Shown one piece after another: positions 14,322-26,032 of a stretch of DNA of 64,000 bases. The DNA lies in assembly GCF_000340215.1 (NCBI RefSeq), contig NW_006921538.1, positions 2,108,001 through 2,172,000 of the forward strand, in the 5' to 3' direction. Source of the stretch: Pseudocercospora fijiensis CIRAD86 (lineage: Eukaryota; Ascomycota; Dothideomycetes; Mycosphaerellales; Mycosphaerellaceae). A program made the position numbers and the translations under genes. Within the stretch, counting starts at the first letter, position 1. Every line of letters starts with the position of its first letter. The notes beneath the pieces are model-generated. The model saw nothing but the letters and a program-made list of their open reading frames with translations. It was not told the origin of the DNA and searched no databases.

Positions 14322-14960
14322 ATGCTCCGCATCCTACCCATTTCCAGAATTAGCAAAAGACCATTCACCACAACTGCAGTACCCAAAATGCGCATCCCCT
14401 ACGCCTCCTCAACCCCTCCGACAGACGCCTCCCAAGAGACCCAAGACATCTACAACCGCATCGCAGAACGCCGCAAACCCCGCCCTCTGATCCCCCTCGA
14501 CCTGGCCCTCCTCCACAACCCCCAAATCGCAGACGGCTACAACACCTTGCTGGGCGCAATCCGCACCAAATCTTCCTTCCCTTTACATGTCGCCGAACTA
14601 GCAATCTGCTACATCGCAGTCCTCAACACCGCAGTCTACGAGTGGAAAGCTCACGCTCCAATCGCATTGAAAGCTGGAGCTAGTCGGCCGGCCCTTCAAG
14701 CTGTTCTTGATAAAGATGTGAAGAATGAGGAGGTACTGAGTGAGGAGGAGAGGGAGGTTCTGGAGTTTACGTATCAGAGTACGAAAGAAATAAAAGTTGC
14801 GGAAGATGTGATGAGTAAATTGAAGAAGAGGTGGAATGATAAGCAGGTTATGGAGTTGACGATTACGGTTGCGGGTTATAATATGGTTAGTAGGTTTCTG
14901 GTTGCGCTGGATGTTACTGAGAGTAATGGTGAAGATATGGTGATGCCGAAGGAGGATTGA
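14322..14960 (+). CDS. Carboxymuconolactone decarboxylase/AhpD-like protein
   Basis: An intronless frame of 212 residues. The first 25 residues (MLRILPISRISKRPFTTTA) are basic and Ser/Thr-rich, like a mitochondrial presequence; a downstream ATG at 14,388 would give the cytosolic form. The body resembles the CMD/AhpD fold: a helical segment with NTLLGAIRTKSSFP followed by HVAELAICYIAVLN and EWKAHAPIALKAG, where bacterial relatives bind a lactone or carry the CxxC peroxidase motif. The two AhpD cysteines are not present as a CxxC, so the reaction is uncertain. The first half is strikingly C-rich and the second half G-rich on the coding strand. Confidence 0.8.
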   Translation: MLRILPISRISKRPFTTTAVPKMRIPYASSTPPTDASQETQDIYNRIAERRKPRPLIPLDLALLHNPQIADGYNTLLGAIRTKSSFPLHVAELAICYIAVLNTAVYEWKAHAPIALKAGASRPALQAVLDKDVKNEEVLSEEEREVLEFTYQSTKEIKVAEDVMSKLKKRWNDKQVMELTITVAGYNMVSRFLVALDVTESNGEDMVMPKED

Positions 14961-16111
14961 GGATTGTATACATGTGGCTATGGGTTCGCTTCTTGACCGT
15001 CCTGATGACTGTTTACGGTTGCATCGGAAAAGATGGGTGGATGTCAGACTCGGAAAATGTGTACGACGAACCGGCAGGTCTGTGAGAGGCTGATTGGTTC
15101 TGCGGTATGAGGGATATTCGGAAGGCGTCTTCGGGGAGAGTATGGGTCAGAGGAGATGAAGAGACGTTACGGATTGGTACATGACCGAGGCTATGAAGAC
15201 CAATGCCTCTCGTGGCATTGACGAACAAAAAATATTTGCTCTCAAATGCTCATTCATGTCCTGGATCTTGGGGAGCATTCGAGGCTAGGAGAATGTGAAG
15301 AGAAACGGACTCCAATTTTATATTTCACGCACATATCTGTACACATCTTCACTTCACTCAACCCATTCTATCGCTCCAAACTACAATCGATTTCGCTTTC
15401 ACCGATCTTTCACTTGATATCTTACGCATCTAAATGCACACATCTTCACTTAATCTGTTCTATCGCTCCAAACTACAATCGATCACGCTTTCACCTATCG
15501 TTCACTCTACCGCCTTGGTCTACAAAGCATCTTTGAGCGACTTTCCAGCCCAAAAGCAGCGAGCACCAACCAGCGGTGGGAATCCTCTCTGGTGATTATG
15601 GAAGAAGAAGAAGAACTGTTTCGTTGGTCGAAGAGCAATGTTTTACAGAGCTTGAAACGTTCGGAACAGACCACACTCACATGTTTGCAAATTGGAATGT
15701 GAATTCAGCGGATATGTGTCATTGCATGTGACGACAAGCCTTGTGACATTCACAATGTGTTGGCAGCGCCGCCAGTTGGCTCATGCATGCATCATTCATT
15801 TATACTCGTCGTGGGGCCACCTAGATGGGAGCCTTGTCTTCAACATATGTTCATATGAAAGTCCCTATGCTTTTTATATAATGCTTGACTGAGGTCCGGA
15901 ACACCAGCCGGTGAATTCGACCGTGTAATAATGAATCAATTGAATGATGTTTGATGTCGCGAGCATTCAGGAACAAAACACCAACAGCGAAGTCGCTCGG
16001 AAGCCGCGCACAGACCGCTGAAGTGGAACTGTGGAAAGCTGCTTGAGCTCTCCTTCACATCGCCCTCCTTCGTCGTACTCCATCACGCATCAAACGCTTC
16101 GATAACATACG
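14961..16111. other. Intergenic, with a local tandem duplication
   Basis: 1.15 kb between two plus-strand genes without a supported gene. Apart from the duplication at 15,341-15,512, I see nothing conserved. Confidence 0.55.
15341..15512. repeat. Imperfect tandem duplication, about 97-bp period, two copies
   Basis: Two copies start with ACACATCTTCACTT at 15,341 and 15,438. Both contain the block TTCTATCGCTCCAAACTACA followed by ATCGAT, and then CGCTTTCACC. A few substitutions and a 4-nt gap separate them. There is no coding potential. It is probably a local duplication in untranscribed DNA. Confidence 0.8.
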
Positions 16112-16456
16112 ATGCTGCGAAAGACAGCTCTGCGGCCTTTCCGGCCACCACGATCATCACGCTCTTTCACAACGCGTCCTGCTCTGCGCCAAGAACAACA
16201 ACCTCAGTACCAAGCACCATCTCTCTCTCCTGAACCAGCGCAACGTCCAAACCCGCATCGAGAGGTGTACACAAGCGGTGGCGCAGGACGAGCAGTGGCT
16301 TACAATTTCCTGATTGCGATGGTTACCTTTCAAGCGCTATACTGGAGCTGGCTTAAGCTGGAAACCATCGAGGTCAAGAAGGAGAAGCAGGATGAGATCA
16401 AATCTCTGGAAGGCGAGATTAAGAACTTGACGGGGATTGAGATGAAGAGGCGATGA
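16112..16456 (+). CDS. Small mitochondrial single-span membrane protein, unknown
   Basis: An intronless 114-residue frame. The N-terminus (MLRKTALRPFRPPRSSRSFT) is rich in Arg and Ser with no acidic residue, a textbook mitochondrial presequence. Residues about 60-80 (AVAYNFLIAMVTFQALYWSW) form one membrane helix, followed by a charged helix (KKEKQDEIKSLEGEIKNL) likely to be a short coiled coil. This architecture suggests a small inner-membrane or assembly protein. I cannot name a family. Confidence 0.7.
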   Translation: MLRKTALRPFRPPRSSRSFTTRPALRQEQQPQYQAPSLSPEPAQRPNPHREVYTSGGAGRAVAYNFLIAMVTFQALYWSWLKLETIEVKKEKQDEIKSLEGEIKNLTGIEMKRR

Positions 16457-17666
16457 GTATTACAAGGTGTTGGCTCAGCATAGCATGAGCTGCGAGATGG
16501 GTGCTGCTGCTCTGTCATGGGACAACAGGCAGCGATCTGCGATATCTTCACACGCCGCCGTGGAAATAACGTATTGAGAGTGAAGGCCGGAGACGGCTTG
16601 TATTCACGAATATTTCGGCAAGAGATAGCAATGGCCGGTCAAGTAGAATCCGGATTCGCAAAGGCATTGGATCATTTCTGAGAGCCCTCCGCCCGAAACA
16701 GTGGGTCTTGGCGTCGCAGCTGCCTGGTTGTTGCCTTGTCATCGAAGGCAATATATCAACGCTTCAGACCGATCACACTCGCTCGCCACCCACAACAAGC
16801 GCTGGCTCATATGGCTCGAACAACACGACAGAAGCGCAAGGAGATGGGGCCTCCAGAAGGTACTCGACCAGATGATACCAAAGAGATGGCATCTTTCAAC
16901 ACACTTCGAGCAGTGGGGCGACAGGTCGCAGACAGCAGTCTTGTCTCGAGCATTTGATGCAGAGCGCAGGAGTGGCAATCAAGATACCGTTACGTACATC
17001 TCCATCTCCACCAATTCAATCCACTTCCTCTCCGCGTATTCTGGCCTTCTGAGTCCCATCGCATCCCGAACAACGTGATACTTGGGTCTAATTGTTGCTT
17101 TCACCTGCTTCCTCGCAAGAAACTCGAAATAGAGTTCAACCAGGCGAAGACGTGATAGTCGTGGCGAGCACAAAGCATTCCCATCTCACGCTTTCTTCTG
17201 CACGATTAAATAATGTGTTGCTAAGCACGAGAATAGCGCTACAAAACAAGTCTGGAGCCAAGCCACTGCTAGAGAAGAAGCCGCGGATGAGGTTCGTAGC
17301 TTGTGCGTGCTTGATATCCTGCATCACGCCATTCTGCGCTCCATGTCGAACTAGGATCAACGACTGGATCTCACGAAGCGCCTCCACAGACAAACTTCCC
17401 CCAGGTCGGCAATTCCATGCCACGCTTCAAAGCCACATGGAAGCGACTGCCGCGAACACCCTTCTCCACGCACAATCCTTCAATGTTGCAATGGATAAGG
17501 TTTTGTTGTGCCCAAACGTGCGGGATCGCACAAGCGACCACCCGGTTTTGTCGTTCAGGTCTGCGGACATGGACTGCTTTAAGATGATGCTAGAGTCTGG
17601 CCGTGAAGTTTTGTCGACATTCGTGCCTGGAAACAATCCTTGGAAGGACACAATCATCTGCCAAAC
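16457..17666. other. Intergenic, no supported gene
   Basis: 1.2 kb upstream of the urea symporter. Open frames here (the longest about 200 codons, 17,092-17,694) begin at TTG, overlap the symporter start and show no conserved features, so they are not annotated. The 3' part is the symporter promoter and leader. Confidence 0.5.
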
Positions 17667-19937
17667 ATGGCCGCAGGAGAGGTCGCACTCGTGAGCCAAG
17701 GCACCGGCTATGGAATCATCATTGGACTGGGAGCGCTGTTTGCCATCCTGATCCTCATCTCGGTCCGGGTCCAGAAGCGGTACCTGCTGGAGGACTCTGA
17801 TCGCTCGGAAATGTTCATGGTGGCCAATCGAACGATTGGTACTGGACTGACAGCAAGCGCAGTCTTCAGTTCGTAAGTGAACGCAATCGACACAATTTAT
17901 GGGGCTATGCCGCTGATAGATGCACGTTCAAGATGGATGTGGATCAACGAAAGCATGTATTCGACAGTATTCGCTTACTCATGGGGCATTGCCGCGCCAG
18001 TATGGTTCGCCAGTGGCCTGACCTTTCAGATCGCTTTGATGGCAGTATTGGGTATGCACAAGCTAGCGTCGACATGGCATGCGAGACATCTGCTGATCAT
18101 CTACATGGTCATGTAGGGATTGTGGCAAAGCTTCGAGTACCATACGCGCATACATCCATGGAGTTCGTTCGCATACGATATGGGAATATCGGACACATCG
18201 TCTTCATCTTTCTCAACCTGATCAACAATGTCTTCGGTTGCTCGGCCATGGTCATCACTGCGGCACAGCTCGTCACTGGCATTACTGGAATGCACATCGT
18301 TGCAGCGACAGTTCTTATTCCTGCTGGAGGTGAGTGCTGGCATCGGAATGGACACCGACAACCATATTCTAACTTTTCTCAGTCGTCGTCTACACTGCTG
18401 TCGGCGGTATCAAGGCCACTTTCCTCACAGACTTTCTCCACACAGCTATCGCTTTGAGCATCATGATCTACCTGACCCTCAAGGTCCTCACGAACGAACA
18501 TGTCGGCGGACTTGGCGGTCTCTACGACAAGCTACGAGCCAATGAGGACCGGGTTCACGTAGAAGGCAACTACATGGGCAGCCTGCTGACCTTCAAGTCC
18601 TACAAAGCCGCAATCTTCGGAGTCGTGCTCAAGGTCTGCAATCTTGCTCTGGTCACCATGGACACGGCTTTCTGGCAGAAGAGCTTTGCGTCTGACGTGC
18701 GCTCAACTGTGCCCGGATACGACCTGGCTTCGGCGGCCATTATCGCCGTCCCTTGGGGTATTGGTACCGTGATCGGACTTTCAGCGAGAGCCATTGAGAA
18801 CACACCTGTCTTTGTCACCTATCCGGAAGTCATGACTTCAGCTCAAATCAATTCGGGCCTAGTCATGCCTTACGTGATCAAGTCGCTCTTCGGAGGCTCG
18901 GCTGTCGTTGCGATTTTGGTTCTGATTTTCATGGACATTACCAGTACAGTCAGCAGTTCTCTCATCGCTGTTAGCAGTATTGTATCCTTCGACTTCTACA
19001 GGACATACGTCAATCGAGATGCAACAGATCGCCAAATCCTGACCGTCAGCCATGCCGGTGTTATAGGATACGGGTTTGTCATCGCCGGCTGGACATTGGC
19101 AATGAATTACGCAGGTATGCATACCCTCACGCCAAAAATCTCTGCACTCACTGACACCCTATAGGCGCCAACGGCAATTGGATCCTCTACTTCCTCCCCG
19201 TAACCACAAGTTCCGGCATCTTCCCCGTAATCTTCACCCTCCTCTGGTCGCGTCAAACCCGCGAAGCCGCCATCATCTCTCCACTCATCGGCCTGGCTGC
19301 AGGAATAGCAGTCTGGATCGGCCTTTCCTACTCCATGTTCGGCGAAGTCTCCATCGCAAGCACCAGCGAACAAATGCCCGCACTATACGGTTCTCTCACC
19401 TCACTCTTCACCCCGGCCATCCTCTCAATCCTAATCTCATTCATTCGTCCCCGGAAATTCGATTTCCGAGAATTCTTGAGAATTGATTTGATCGAGGATA
19501 AGAGCCAACCGGCTTCGAGTCAGGCCAGTCAGATTATCGGCGAGGATGCGGAAAAGACAAATCCCGCCTCCTCCGTTTCAAAAGAACCTCCACAAACAAT
19601 CGACCTCACAACCCATCCCTCCCGCACCTCTTCAGTGGAACATCTCGTCCATCCATTCGACGAAGCCACACTTCGACACATCAAATCCTGGCTTAAAATC
19701 GCCATTGCCTTCCTCATTGTCAATATTCTCGTCACCATCATCGTGTGGCCTTTACCCCTCTACAGGAACTATATCTTTGGTCGCACCTTTTTCAAGAGCT
19801 GGGTTACGATGAGTATTGTGTGGCAGTTTTTCGCGCTTTTTGCCGTGGTGATTTATCCCTTGTATGATGGAAGACATGCGATTGCGAAAGGGGTTCGGGG
19901 TGTTTGGGGGGATTTGGGGAGGAAGAAGGATCAGTGA
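17667..19937 (+). CDS. DUR3: Urea active transporter, sodium:solute symporter family (DUR3-like)
   Basis: Five exons: 17,667-17,872, 17,933-18,051, 18,117-18,329, 18,383-19,114 and 19,165-19,937, about 680 residues. All four introns (50-65 nt) have GT-AG ends, and every joint restores family sequence: SAVFSSWMW, MAVLGIVAKLRVPYAHT, IPAGVVVYTAVGGIKATF, NYAGANGNWILYF. The start is the first ATG in frame (MAAGEVALVSQGTGYGIIIG); the open frame extends upstream only from a TTG. It has about 15 hydrophobic segments, a GGIKATFLTDF block typical of fungal DUR3, and a polar loop before the last helices. It should import urea at the plasma membrane under nitrogen limitation. It could be a related polyamine/urea permease paralogue. 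Confidence 0.92.
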
Positions 19938-20128
19938 TGAGGTATGGTAGATGGCGAGGGGAGTGGATGGTGGATTGGGGCGAGACATGAATGAGGTCGA
20001 TCATCGGATGAAAGGTTGGCATGATAGATGGGATAGAATTTCATTGGAATTGAGGTGTGTGGCGAAATGCGGAATTCGCATGGCGAACATGTCTCTGCTA
20101 TTGGATTCCATGATCTCCTAATGCCATT

Positions 20129-22094
20129 TCATCGCGACGGCTTATGTCGATGCTTAAGCATAGATGCAGCTCTCGATCGACGAGGAACTGCTTTCTCTGC
20201 TTCTGGATCATCGGCGAAAAATGAGCTTCGCATATTTTGCATCGTGCCGAAGCGTCCTATGAGTCTTCTTCGCTTCACGATAATCCGAGCTACGAAGAGG
20301 GCTACGGCTAAAAGTGCGGTGATTGCAAAGTACCGTGTCGTGAAGGTGAGCTTGGAGTGGGCTGCTGGATCGGCATGCTCCAGAATTTCGTCCTCGAGGA
20401 TCTTGGCGGCTGGAGTCGGAGGCACGTTTTTGATCAGGTCGTCGTCGGTGCCCGCTGCAGGAGCTCCTTCATCGTTCTTGTGTTGATGCGTATGCGTGGG
20501 CTTCTCGTTAGCATTCTGGTTCTCTGGAGGCGTAGTATAAGTCACCTTCGATACTCCGAGACTTTTCCCTGCCACATCGAACGCTTCAAGCACCACATAC
20601 GCCGCGAATCCGCTAGCCAAGATTTGAGTCTCAAAGCTAGTCCTCGCTGCCAGGTTCAAGACTTGTCTCTTGCCTTCTTCCTCACTTGCATCATACAGGT
20701 TCCAGGATGCAACTTCTGTAGCACCATTCCAGCTCACAAACACTTCCGTGGTGACCTCTCCATCAATAAAATGTGCTGCTGAGACCACAGCGATCTCCTC
20801 CTGCTTTGGCTGTCCGATAAATGGGAATTTGTAGTTCCGGTATGAGCCAAGCCAATCCGGTTTCAGTTGAGCATCCATGATCAAGGTGCCGTTCGATAGA
20901 TGTTCACTGAGAGTGGCCTGCTCGGACCAGCCGATGAAAACGTTGCCGTTCTCCAGCGCTTGCAGGTTGCCACGAGCTTTGGCATAGCCTCCCGGCCCAT
21001 ACGGATGAGAGTATTCACTGACGAGTGACACAGTCATCGGACTGGTTGTAGTGTCCAGAGCTAGGAGTAGTCCTCGCGAGTACTGGTGAGTAGGAGGCAG
21101 GTCATCGATTTTAGCATTGTCCAAGATCGTGATGAGAGTGTGCGTTTCGTTCTCGCTGACATAACGGACCGAATGTTGACCTGTGAAGTTAAGATCTCCC
21201 ATTTCAAAGTCAGATTCCACACCGCCCAGCCGCCAGATGATAGAACCATCCAATTTCGAAATTTTGTAGATGGCATTGGTGAACCGAGCAGAAACGAAGA
21301 AGTCTCCGTCTCTGCTCTTGTCGACTGAATTGGCATGCAAAAAGTCCCAACCCTCTTCACATCGCTCCCTGATGGTACGAGAGTCCTGCCAAGTGCTTTC
21401 GCTCAAGGCAATACGACCAAAGGAGCTCCATTGGAAAGTCCTTTCCCACGTCGTTGTGTCAAACTCCTCAAAGCCATCGAACTCGGCCATGCAGGAAGTC
21501 TCCTCATCAAATCCCACAGCCTTCGCATCCTCAGCTCCAGCCTTCTTCCTGTTACCGCGCAGAATGATAGCCCTCCTCCCATCGTCCACGAAATGAAATT
21601 CATGCATGTTGATCAGATGTGGTCTCGTGAATTCTCGTGCCTTCACGATCTCATACGAAGAATTCATCATGACGCCAGCGCCATGTTCGTCCCAGATCAT
21701 GGTCATGAGTAATTCTCCTGCTACATGGCTGATGCGGAAGTCATCGACCCTGGTTTTGAGGAATGTCGAGGCACCACTCCAGACGAGTTCTCCAGCGTTG
21801 TCGTAGATGGTTGGTCCAATCCAGCCTCCCATCTGTTCATTTGCACCCAGAGGCTCGCGTGGAGCAACGAACCAGTAGCCGGGAGAAACGAGGTCTGGAT
21901 GGTGGATGTTGACGTTCCATTTTGGAGCACGGATTTCAGGGCGCTGGAATAGGTCAGAGAGGGGTTTTCTTGATGTATTGCAGCAGACCTACAGTCACAA
22001 ATTTATACAACCCGCTTCGATCGACGCGTTTTTGTATTGTCTCTGAGGCTGCGGAGAGTAATAACAGGAAATTCAGGAATGAGCGACTAGGCAT
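20129..22094 (-). CDS. Arylsulfotransferase-like (ASST) secreted or membrane protein
   Basis: Two exons: 22,094-21,993 and 21,943-20,129, with a 49-nt intron from gtaggt to ttccag. The joint reads YKFVTRPEIRAP, as in other fungal members. The product is about 638 residues. It has a signal peptide (MPSRSFLNFLLLLSAAS) and a beta-propeller-like body of the Arylsulfotran_2 type (LVSPGYWFVAP, GPTIYDNAGELVWSG, GWDFLHANSVDKSRDGDFF, GSIIWRLGG, GQHSVRY, ALENGNVFIGWSEQ). It ends with a Pro/His-rich linker, a transmembrane helix (YFAITALLAVALFVARIIV) and a basic tail. The family is common in Dothideomycetes. Sulfotransfer has not been shown for the fungal proteins, so the activity is only family-level. 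Confidence 0.85.
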
Positions 22095-22843
22095 GTCGCC
22101 AAGAAATCAAGAGCACGCAATGGTCGAGAGGACCAAAGAAGTGAGAGCTACGAGGCATGACTGTTGTAATAATGTGAGACATCTTGCGCGATGTCGATGT
22201 CGGTAGAGAAAAGGGGGTGGAGGCGAAAGTCCAAGCTTGTCTTGTGATATGCAATTGATCGTCGTTCAACGCTCGCTACGCATCACGGAGTAAAGTTTCT
22301 CCGACTGTCACGTCTGATGGTCATTGGAAATACATTTCTATCAATCTATACTCCATGCCACTCGTCACGTTTCCAAGTTACTGCACAGAGCTCATATTTC
22401 TGCAAAGCCCTCCTAGCGAATGAGTTCCCCTTGCTCCTACGGCACCTGCAGCTCGGTGGCTTCGTGGACGGACTTGAGATGTTATGCTGCGGTTGAGTGA
22501 GAAGATATCAGAAGCAACGTTTTGATGCGAGCACGAGTGAGCCAGAGCGGGAGCCACAGATGTTTGCCAGGATCAGGACCATGGCGATTCATTCGCATAA
22601 TTTTCCCTGGTGACGAGTTTGTAGGCGTACTGACGATAGCTGCGCGAGCAAAGCCGAATGGAAGTGAATGTTGCTATACGTAAAACCTGCGCCACCGCTC
22701 AAGTAGTCGCAGCTCATGCTTGTTGTAGTATACATACTCAGACGTCTCTATGCCAGAGCCACATCGCGGCTATCACGCGAGCTCATATAGGTCTTCGTGG
22801 TTTCCTCATCCATCTTGCGCAACCCACTACTCGCTCATTTATC
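22095..22843. other. Intergenic, nothing recognised
   Basis: 750 bp between the PRE4 stop and the ASST-like gene start, both on the minus strand. It should hold the PRE4 3' UTR and the ASST promoter. No gene or repeat seen. Confidence 0.5.
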
Positions 22844-23723
22844 TTACACTGTCTGCGTACCATAGCCTCTGATCCGATCTGCAAAGTCCCAGCTCTGGTT
22901 CTCCAACTTCTCGTCCTCGTGCAACTCTACTCCCTTCTCGTCGATGACTGCGATAGAGTACTCGTTCATGCTCCTCGCATCTCTGTAGAACAACACCTTC
23001 ATGCAATCCTTGATGGCCTTGACCGCAGTTTCCCGATCGAGGTTCTTGCTCGCCTCCTCATCCGGTACCGATTTCCGCAGGATGGGCTGCGCAAGATGAG
23101 CACCAAAGCCTGTAGCCATAGTTGGTGCGCTAAATGTCGTGCCGAGCAAGTCTGCTGATGCCAGGAATGGTGTGCCCTTCTCGTCCAGACCCGCCACAAG
23201 CAGCGCATTCCAGAGAGGATTGAAGTCGGAGCGACGCTTGTACATGACTTTGCCGAGGTAGGTGTGCAAGTTCTTCGCGCTCATCATGTCCGCATCTCCC
23301 TTCTCCTCAGTATGCGAGCCGGTGCTGTAGTTCTCCTCCACATCTAAGCTCTTGAGCAGGCGGTCAATGTACTGCATGTCCGACACGTCGCCACCGAAGC
23401 CGACTACTGCCTTCTTGTTGAACGGCTTCAGTCTGTGGACATCAGTAAAGCGTGCGAGTGAGCCATACGAAGCGAGGTTGTCGGCGGCAATGACAACTCC
23501 GGACTTGAACTTGAGGGCGATGACGGATGTACCGGTCACGATGGGCGACTGAGTGTGGGTGATGGGTTGTTGGGTGCCGCCATGCGATTGTGGGAGGTAT
23601 GCGGAGTTGTAGTGGCCATAGATGTCGTCTCGCGGTCTGCCCCAGGCCTGGTCTCATGTCAGATGGGTTAAAGCATTTGGTGATGGCTGGTTGCTATAAA
23701 GGTACCTGCGGGAAGTGGTTCAT
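22844..23723 (-). CDS. PRE4: 20S proteasome subunit beta-7 (PSMB4/Pre4 type)
   Basis: Two exons: 23,723-23,706 (only 18 nt, encoding MNHFPQ) and 23,647-22,844, with a 58-nt intron from gtacct to accag, giving about 273 residues. After a propeptide (AWGRPRDDIYGHY) the mature part starts TGTSVIALKFKSGVVIAADN, followed by GSLARFTDVHRL, VGFGGDVSDMQ, MYKRRSDFNPLWNALLVAG and TMATGFGAHLAQPILRK. These are all hallmarks of the non-catalytic beta subunit called Pre4 in yeast. It is a core particle subunit acting in cytosol and nucleus. The start lies 266 bp from the divergent SAP30BP-like gene. Confidence 0.95.
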
Positions 23724-23989
23724 CTTGATCGTTGATCAGGTGAGACCGGAATGTGTGTGTCGGACGTATGGAGCTTCGGCGGGAGTTGCGATGCGGTCAG
23801 AGAGATGGTGTGGTGTTTGTGGTGATGTTTCTGTGTGTCGATCGAGCTTGATGAGTACGTCGGAGGCAGCTCAAGTTGACGCGGTCGCGGTCGCTAGCGT
23901 CGGGAGCAGCCGAGATTCATCATATGCATCAAGATTTCTACAAAATTGCCAAGTCAACATTTTGACTACATTCAGTTACTTTTGCCAAG
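23724..23989. promoter_or_regulatory. Short bidirectional promoter, PRE4 and SAP30BP-like genes
   Basis: Only 266 bp separate two divergent start codons, so the region must drive both genes. I looked for the yeast proteasome element (GGTGGCAAA) and did not find it. Confidence 0.65.
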
Positions 23990-24853
23990 ATGAATGGACT
24001 GGTCGCGTACGGCAGCAGCGATGAAGAAGACGATATTCAGCCAGAGAAGCCGGCCAAGGTAGGCGACTGCTATATGCATCAGACTCAAAGGCACGGATAC
24101 CTACTAACGATGCACAAATGCCAGATAGCCAAGATTGACCCCGGAGCAGCACCGACAGCATCGCAAGAGGACGGTGTGTAATCTGTAGAGTGGCACCTAT
24201 TGAAAAGGTACTGACTGCCAGCAGCAACGCATCCTATGCATACCATCGCACCAGCAAACCATCAGCCAGCTGCAATCAATACACCTACTGCCGATATCTC
24301 GCCATCAGGACCAGCACCAGGACCTTCAGCGCCACCAGATGCGTCAAATATAGCAGAGCACGACTCGGAGCCACCGCTGTCACCATACACATACGAGCGC
24401 CAACGACTCCGGGAGCTGACTATGCCCACTGTACCGAATTTTGACATTCCCAATTCACCACTGCCTCCTGCTCGCAATAGTGAAGAAGCTGCAGCATTGG
24501 CAGCAACGACTAAGAAGTTTGAAAAGTTCTTGGAACTGAAGAAGAAAGGGTTGCACTTCAACGAGCGTTTGCAGAACTCAAGCAGCCTGCGCAACCCAAG
24601 TCTGCTACCAAAGCTCATGAAATTTGCGGGCATAAGTCAGGAGGATAGCCATCGATCCTCGCTTCCAGAAGGGCTAGGAGTAGCAGTACGCTGGCCAGAA
24701 GAATGCTATGTCGAGACCCTCATGAAACAGAACGAGCGAAGGGAAAAGAAACAGGCCCGGGCACCTGGGGACAAGATCGATTTCGTGCCTGCAAAGAGCA
24801 CTGGCTCGACTCCTGGCGATGCTCCGAGAAAGAGCAAATTTGACAAGCGTTAA
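23990..24853 (+). CDS. SAP30-binding protein/HCNGP-like transcriptional regulator
   Basis: Three exons: 23,990-24,058, 24,125-24,173 and 24,225-24,853, about 248 residues. Intron 1 (66 nt) has a ctactaac branch point, and intron 2 is 51 nt. The N-terminus MNGLVAYGSSDEEDD is the usual start of this family. A proline-rich disordered stretch follows, then the HCNGP domain (residues about 150-215: LHFNERLQNSSSLRNPSLLP and KLMKFAGI) and a basic tail. Members act in nuclear transcription and pre-mRNA splicing complexes. The fungal role is inferred from family membership. Confidence 0.88.
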
Positions 24854-25264
24854 GCGGTTCTGGATGCTCTTGATACTACACGATCTCTGGCCTTGCGGCA
24901 CAGCCAAGGGGCAGCCTTGGGCAGCCTTCCAATCTCCAAATTCACAGCGAACGCTGGTTGTTGTTGCCCTGAAAAAAGCGCTTCGGGGCACGGAGATACA
25001 CAGCGCAGCGAACGGTTGGCCGTAGCAGCGTAGCTTGAGAAGGAGAAAAGAGAATTGACATGGTCCAGGGTACTTGTCCTGGAATGGACATCGCTCAATG
25101 ACTCGCTCGTTCGTTCTCCAAGTGCCTCAACCAGAGTCTAGACCAGGACCTTGGATCGAGCAGCTCGTCACAACTCACAAGTCACAACATGCAAAAGGCT
25201 CCACTTTGCAGTCAACTGGCGCAAACACTTTTGTTAACCTCATCTGTGCTACGACACCGTCGCA
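24854..25264. other. Intergenic, nothing recognised
   Basis: 411 bp between two plus-strand genes. No conserved open frame or repeat visible. Confidence 0.5.
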
Positions 25265-26032
25265 ATGGTTACGAGACGTCGAGGTAGTTCTGACTCTTCG
25301 CTGAATCCACGCAAACGACTCTGCGGGCCAATCGGCCCAGACGGCTACCGGACCTACGACGATGAACAAATGACGACAGCTAGGAGCAAGTCTGAAGCAT
25401 GCCAAAACCGCGGCAAAGAACGCAATGGTGCAGACCACGAGCCTCACCCACGTCGCATAAGATCATATACACACCACGATACAGGTCATCCCTATTCTGC
25501 TTCAACAGGCTGGCAATGCTCCATCTACGCCGAGAACACCACCTTACCTACGTTAGCTCAGGCGCTGGCGTCGACCCGTGAACTGCTCCCTTGGCCTGAT
25601 ACTGAGAAGGCAAACGTTGGAAGTCAACATTATCTTGCACCACTTCCTATCGCGGGGGTAGCGGGTTTTGCGCAAACTGGAATGAAGCTGTCACACGATG
25701 CTTTCGACAATGCTATTGACGATGAACCCAAAAGCTCCATCGAAAGTCCCGCCAGCGACCGTCCCCGGAGCCGGACGCATAGTCCAATGATGACATACAG
25801 CTCTCTCTCACTTGAGAGCAGTGTGACGCCAGATCCGGGATCCTTTATGACTGTCGTAGCTGACAATGAGGTCCCATCTGCATACGTCGACTTCGCTTTA
25901 TTCATGATGGAAAGAGGGACAGCTCTGTACCGATGGGTCCAGGATGCGAAGGCGAGGTTGCAAGCTATGCAAGCAAGGATTTCAGTTCTCGAAACTCAAG
26001 AAGCGAGAGCCATGGCTTTATATCCTACTTGA
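25265..26032 (+). CDS. Hypothetical protein, largely disordered
   Basis: An intronless frame of 255 residues starting at an ATG (MVTRRRGSSDSSLNPRKRL). The N-terminus carries basic clusters that could be a nuclear signal. The middle is Ser/Pro-rich, and the last 45 residues (RWVQDAKARLQAMQARISVL) are predicted to form a short coiled coil. I recognise no domain. Support comes from the length of the uninterrupted frame and its protein-like C-terminus, so this is a moderate-confidence gene. Confidence 0.5.
   Translation: MVTRRRGSSDSSLNPRKRLCGPIGPDGYRTYDDEQMTTARSKSEACQNRGKERNGADHEPHPRRIRSYTHHDTGHPYSASTGWQCSIYAENTTLPTLAQALASTRELLPWPDTEKANVGSQHYLAPLPIAGVAGFAQTGMKLSHDAFDNAIDDEPKSSIESPASDRPRSRTHSPMMTYSSLSLESSVTPDPGSFMTVVADNEVPSAYVDFALFMMERGTALYRWVQDAKARLQAMQARISVLETQEARAMALYPT

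Noticed and set aside
17092..17694. 200-codon plus-strand frame overlapping the DUR3 start
   Set aside because: It begins at TTG, overlaps the symporter start in another frame, has no signal peptide, domain or splice support, and its sequence is not protein-like.
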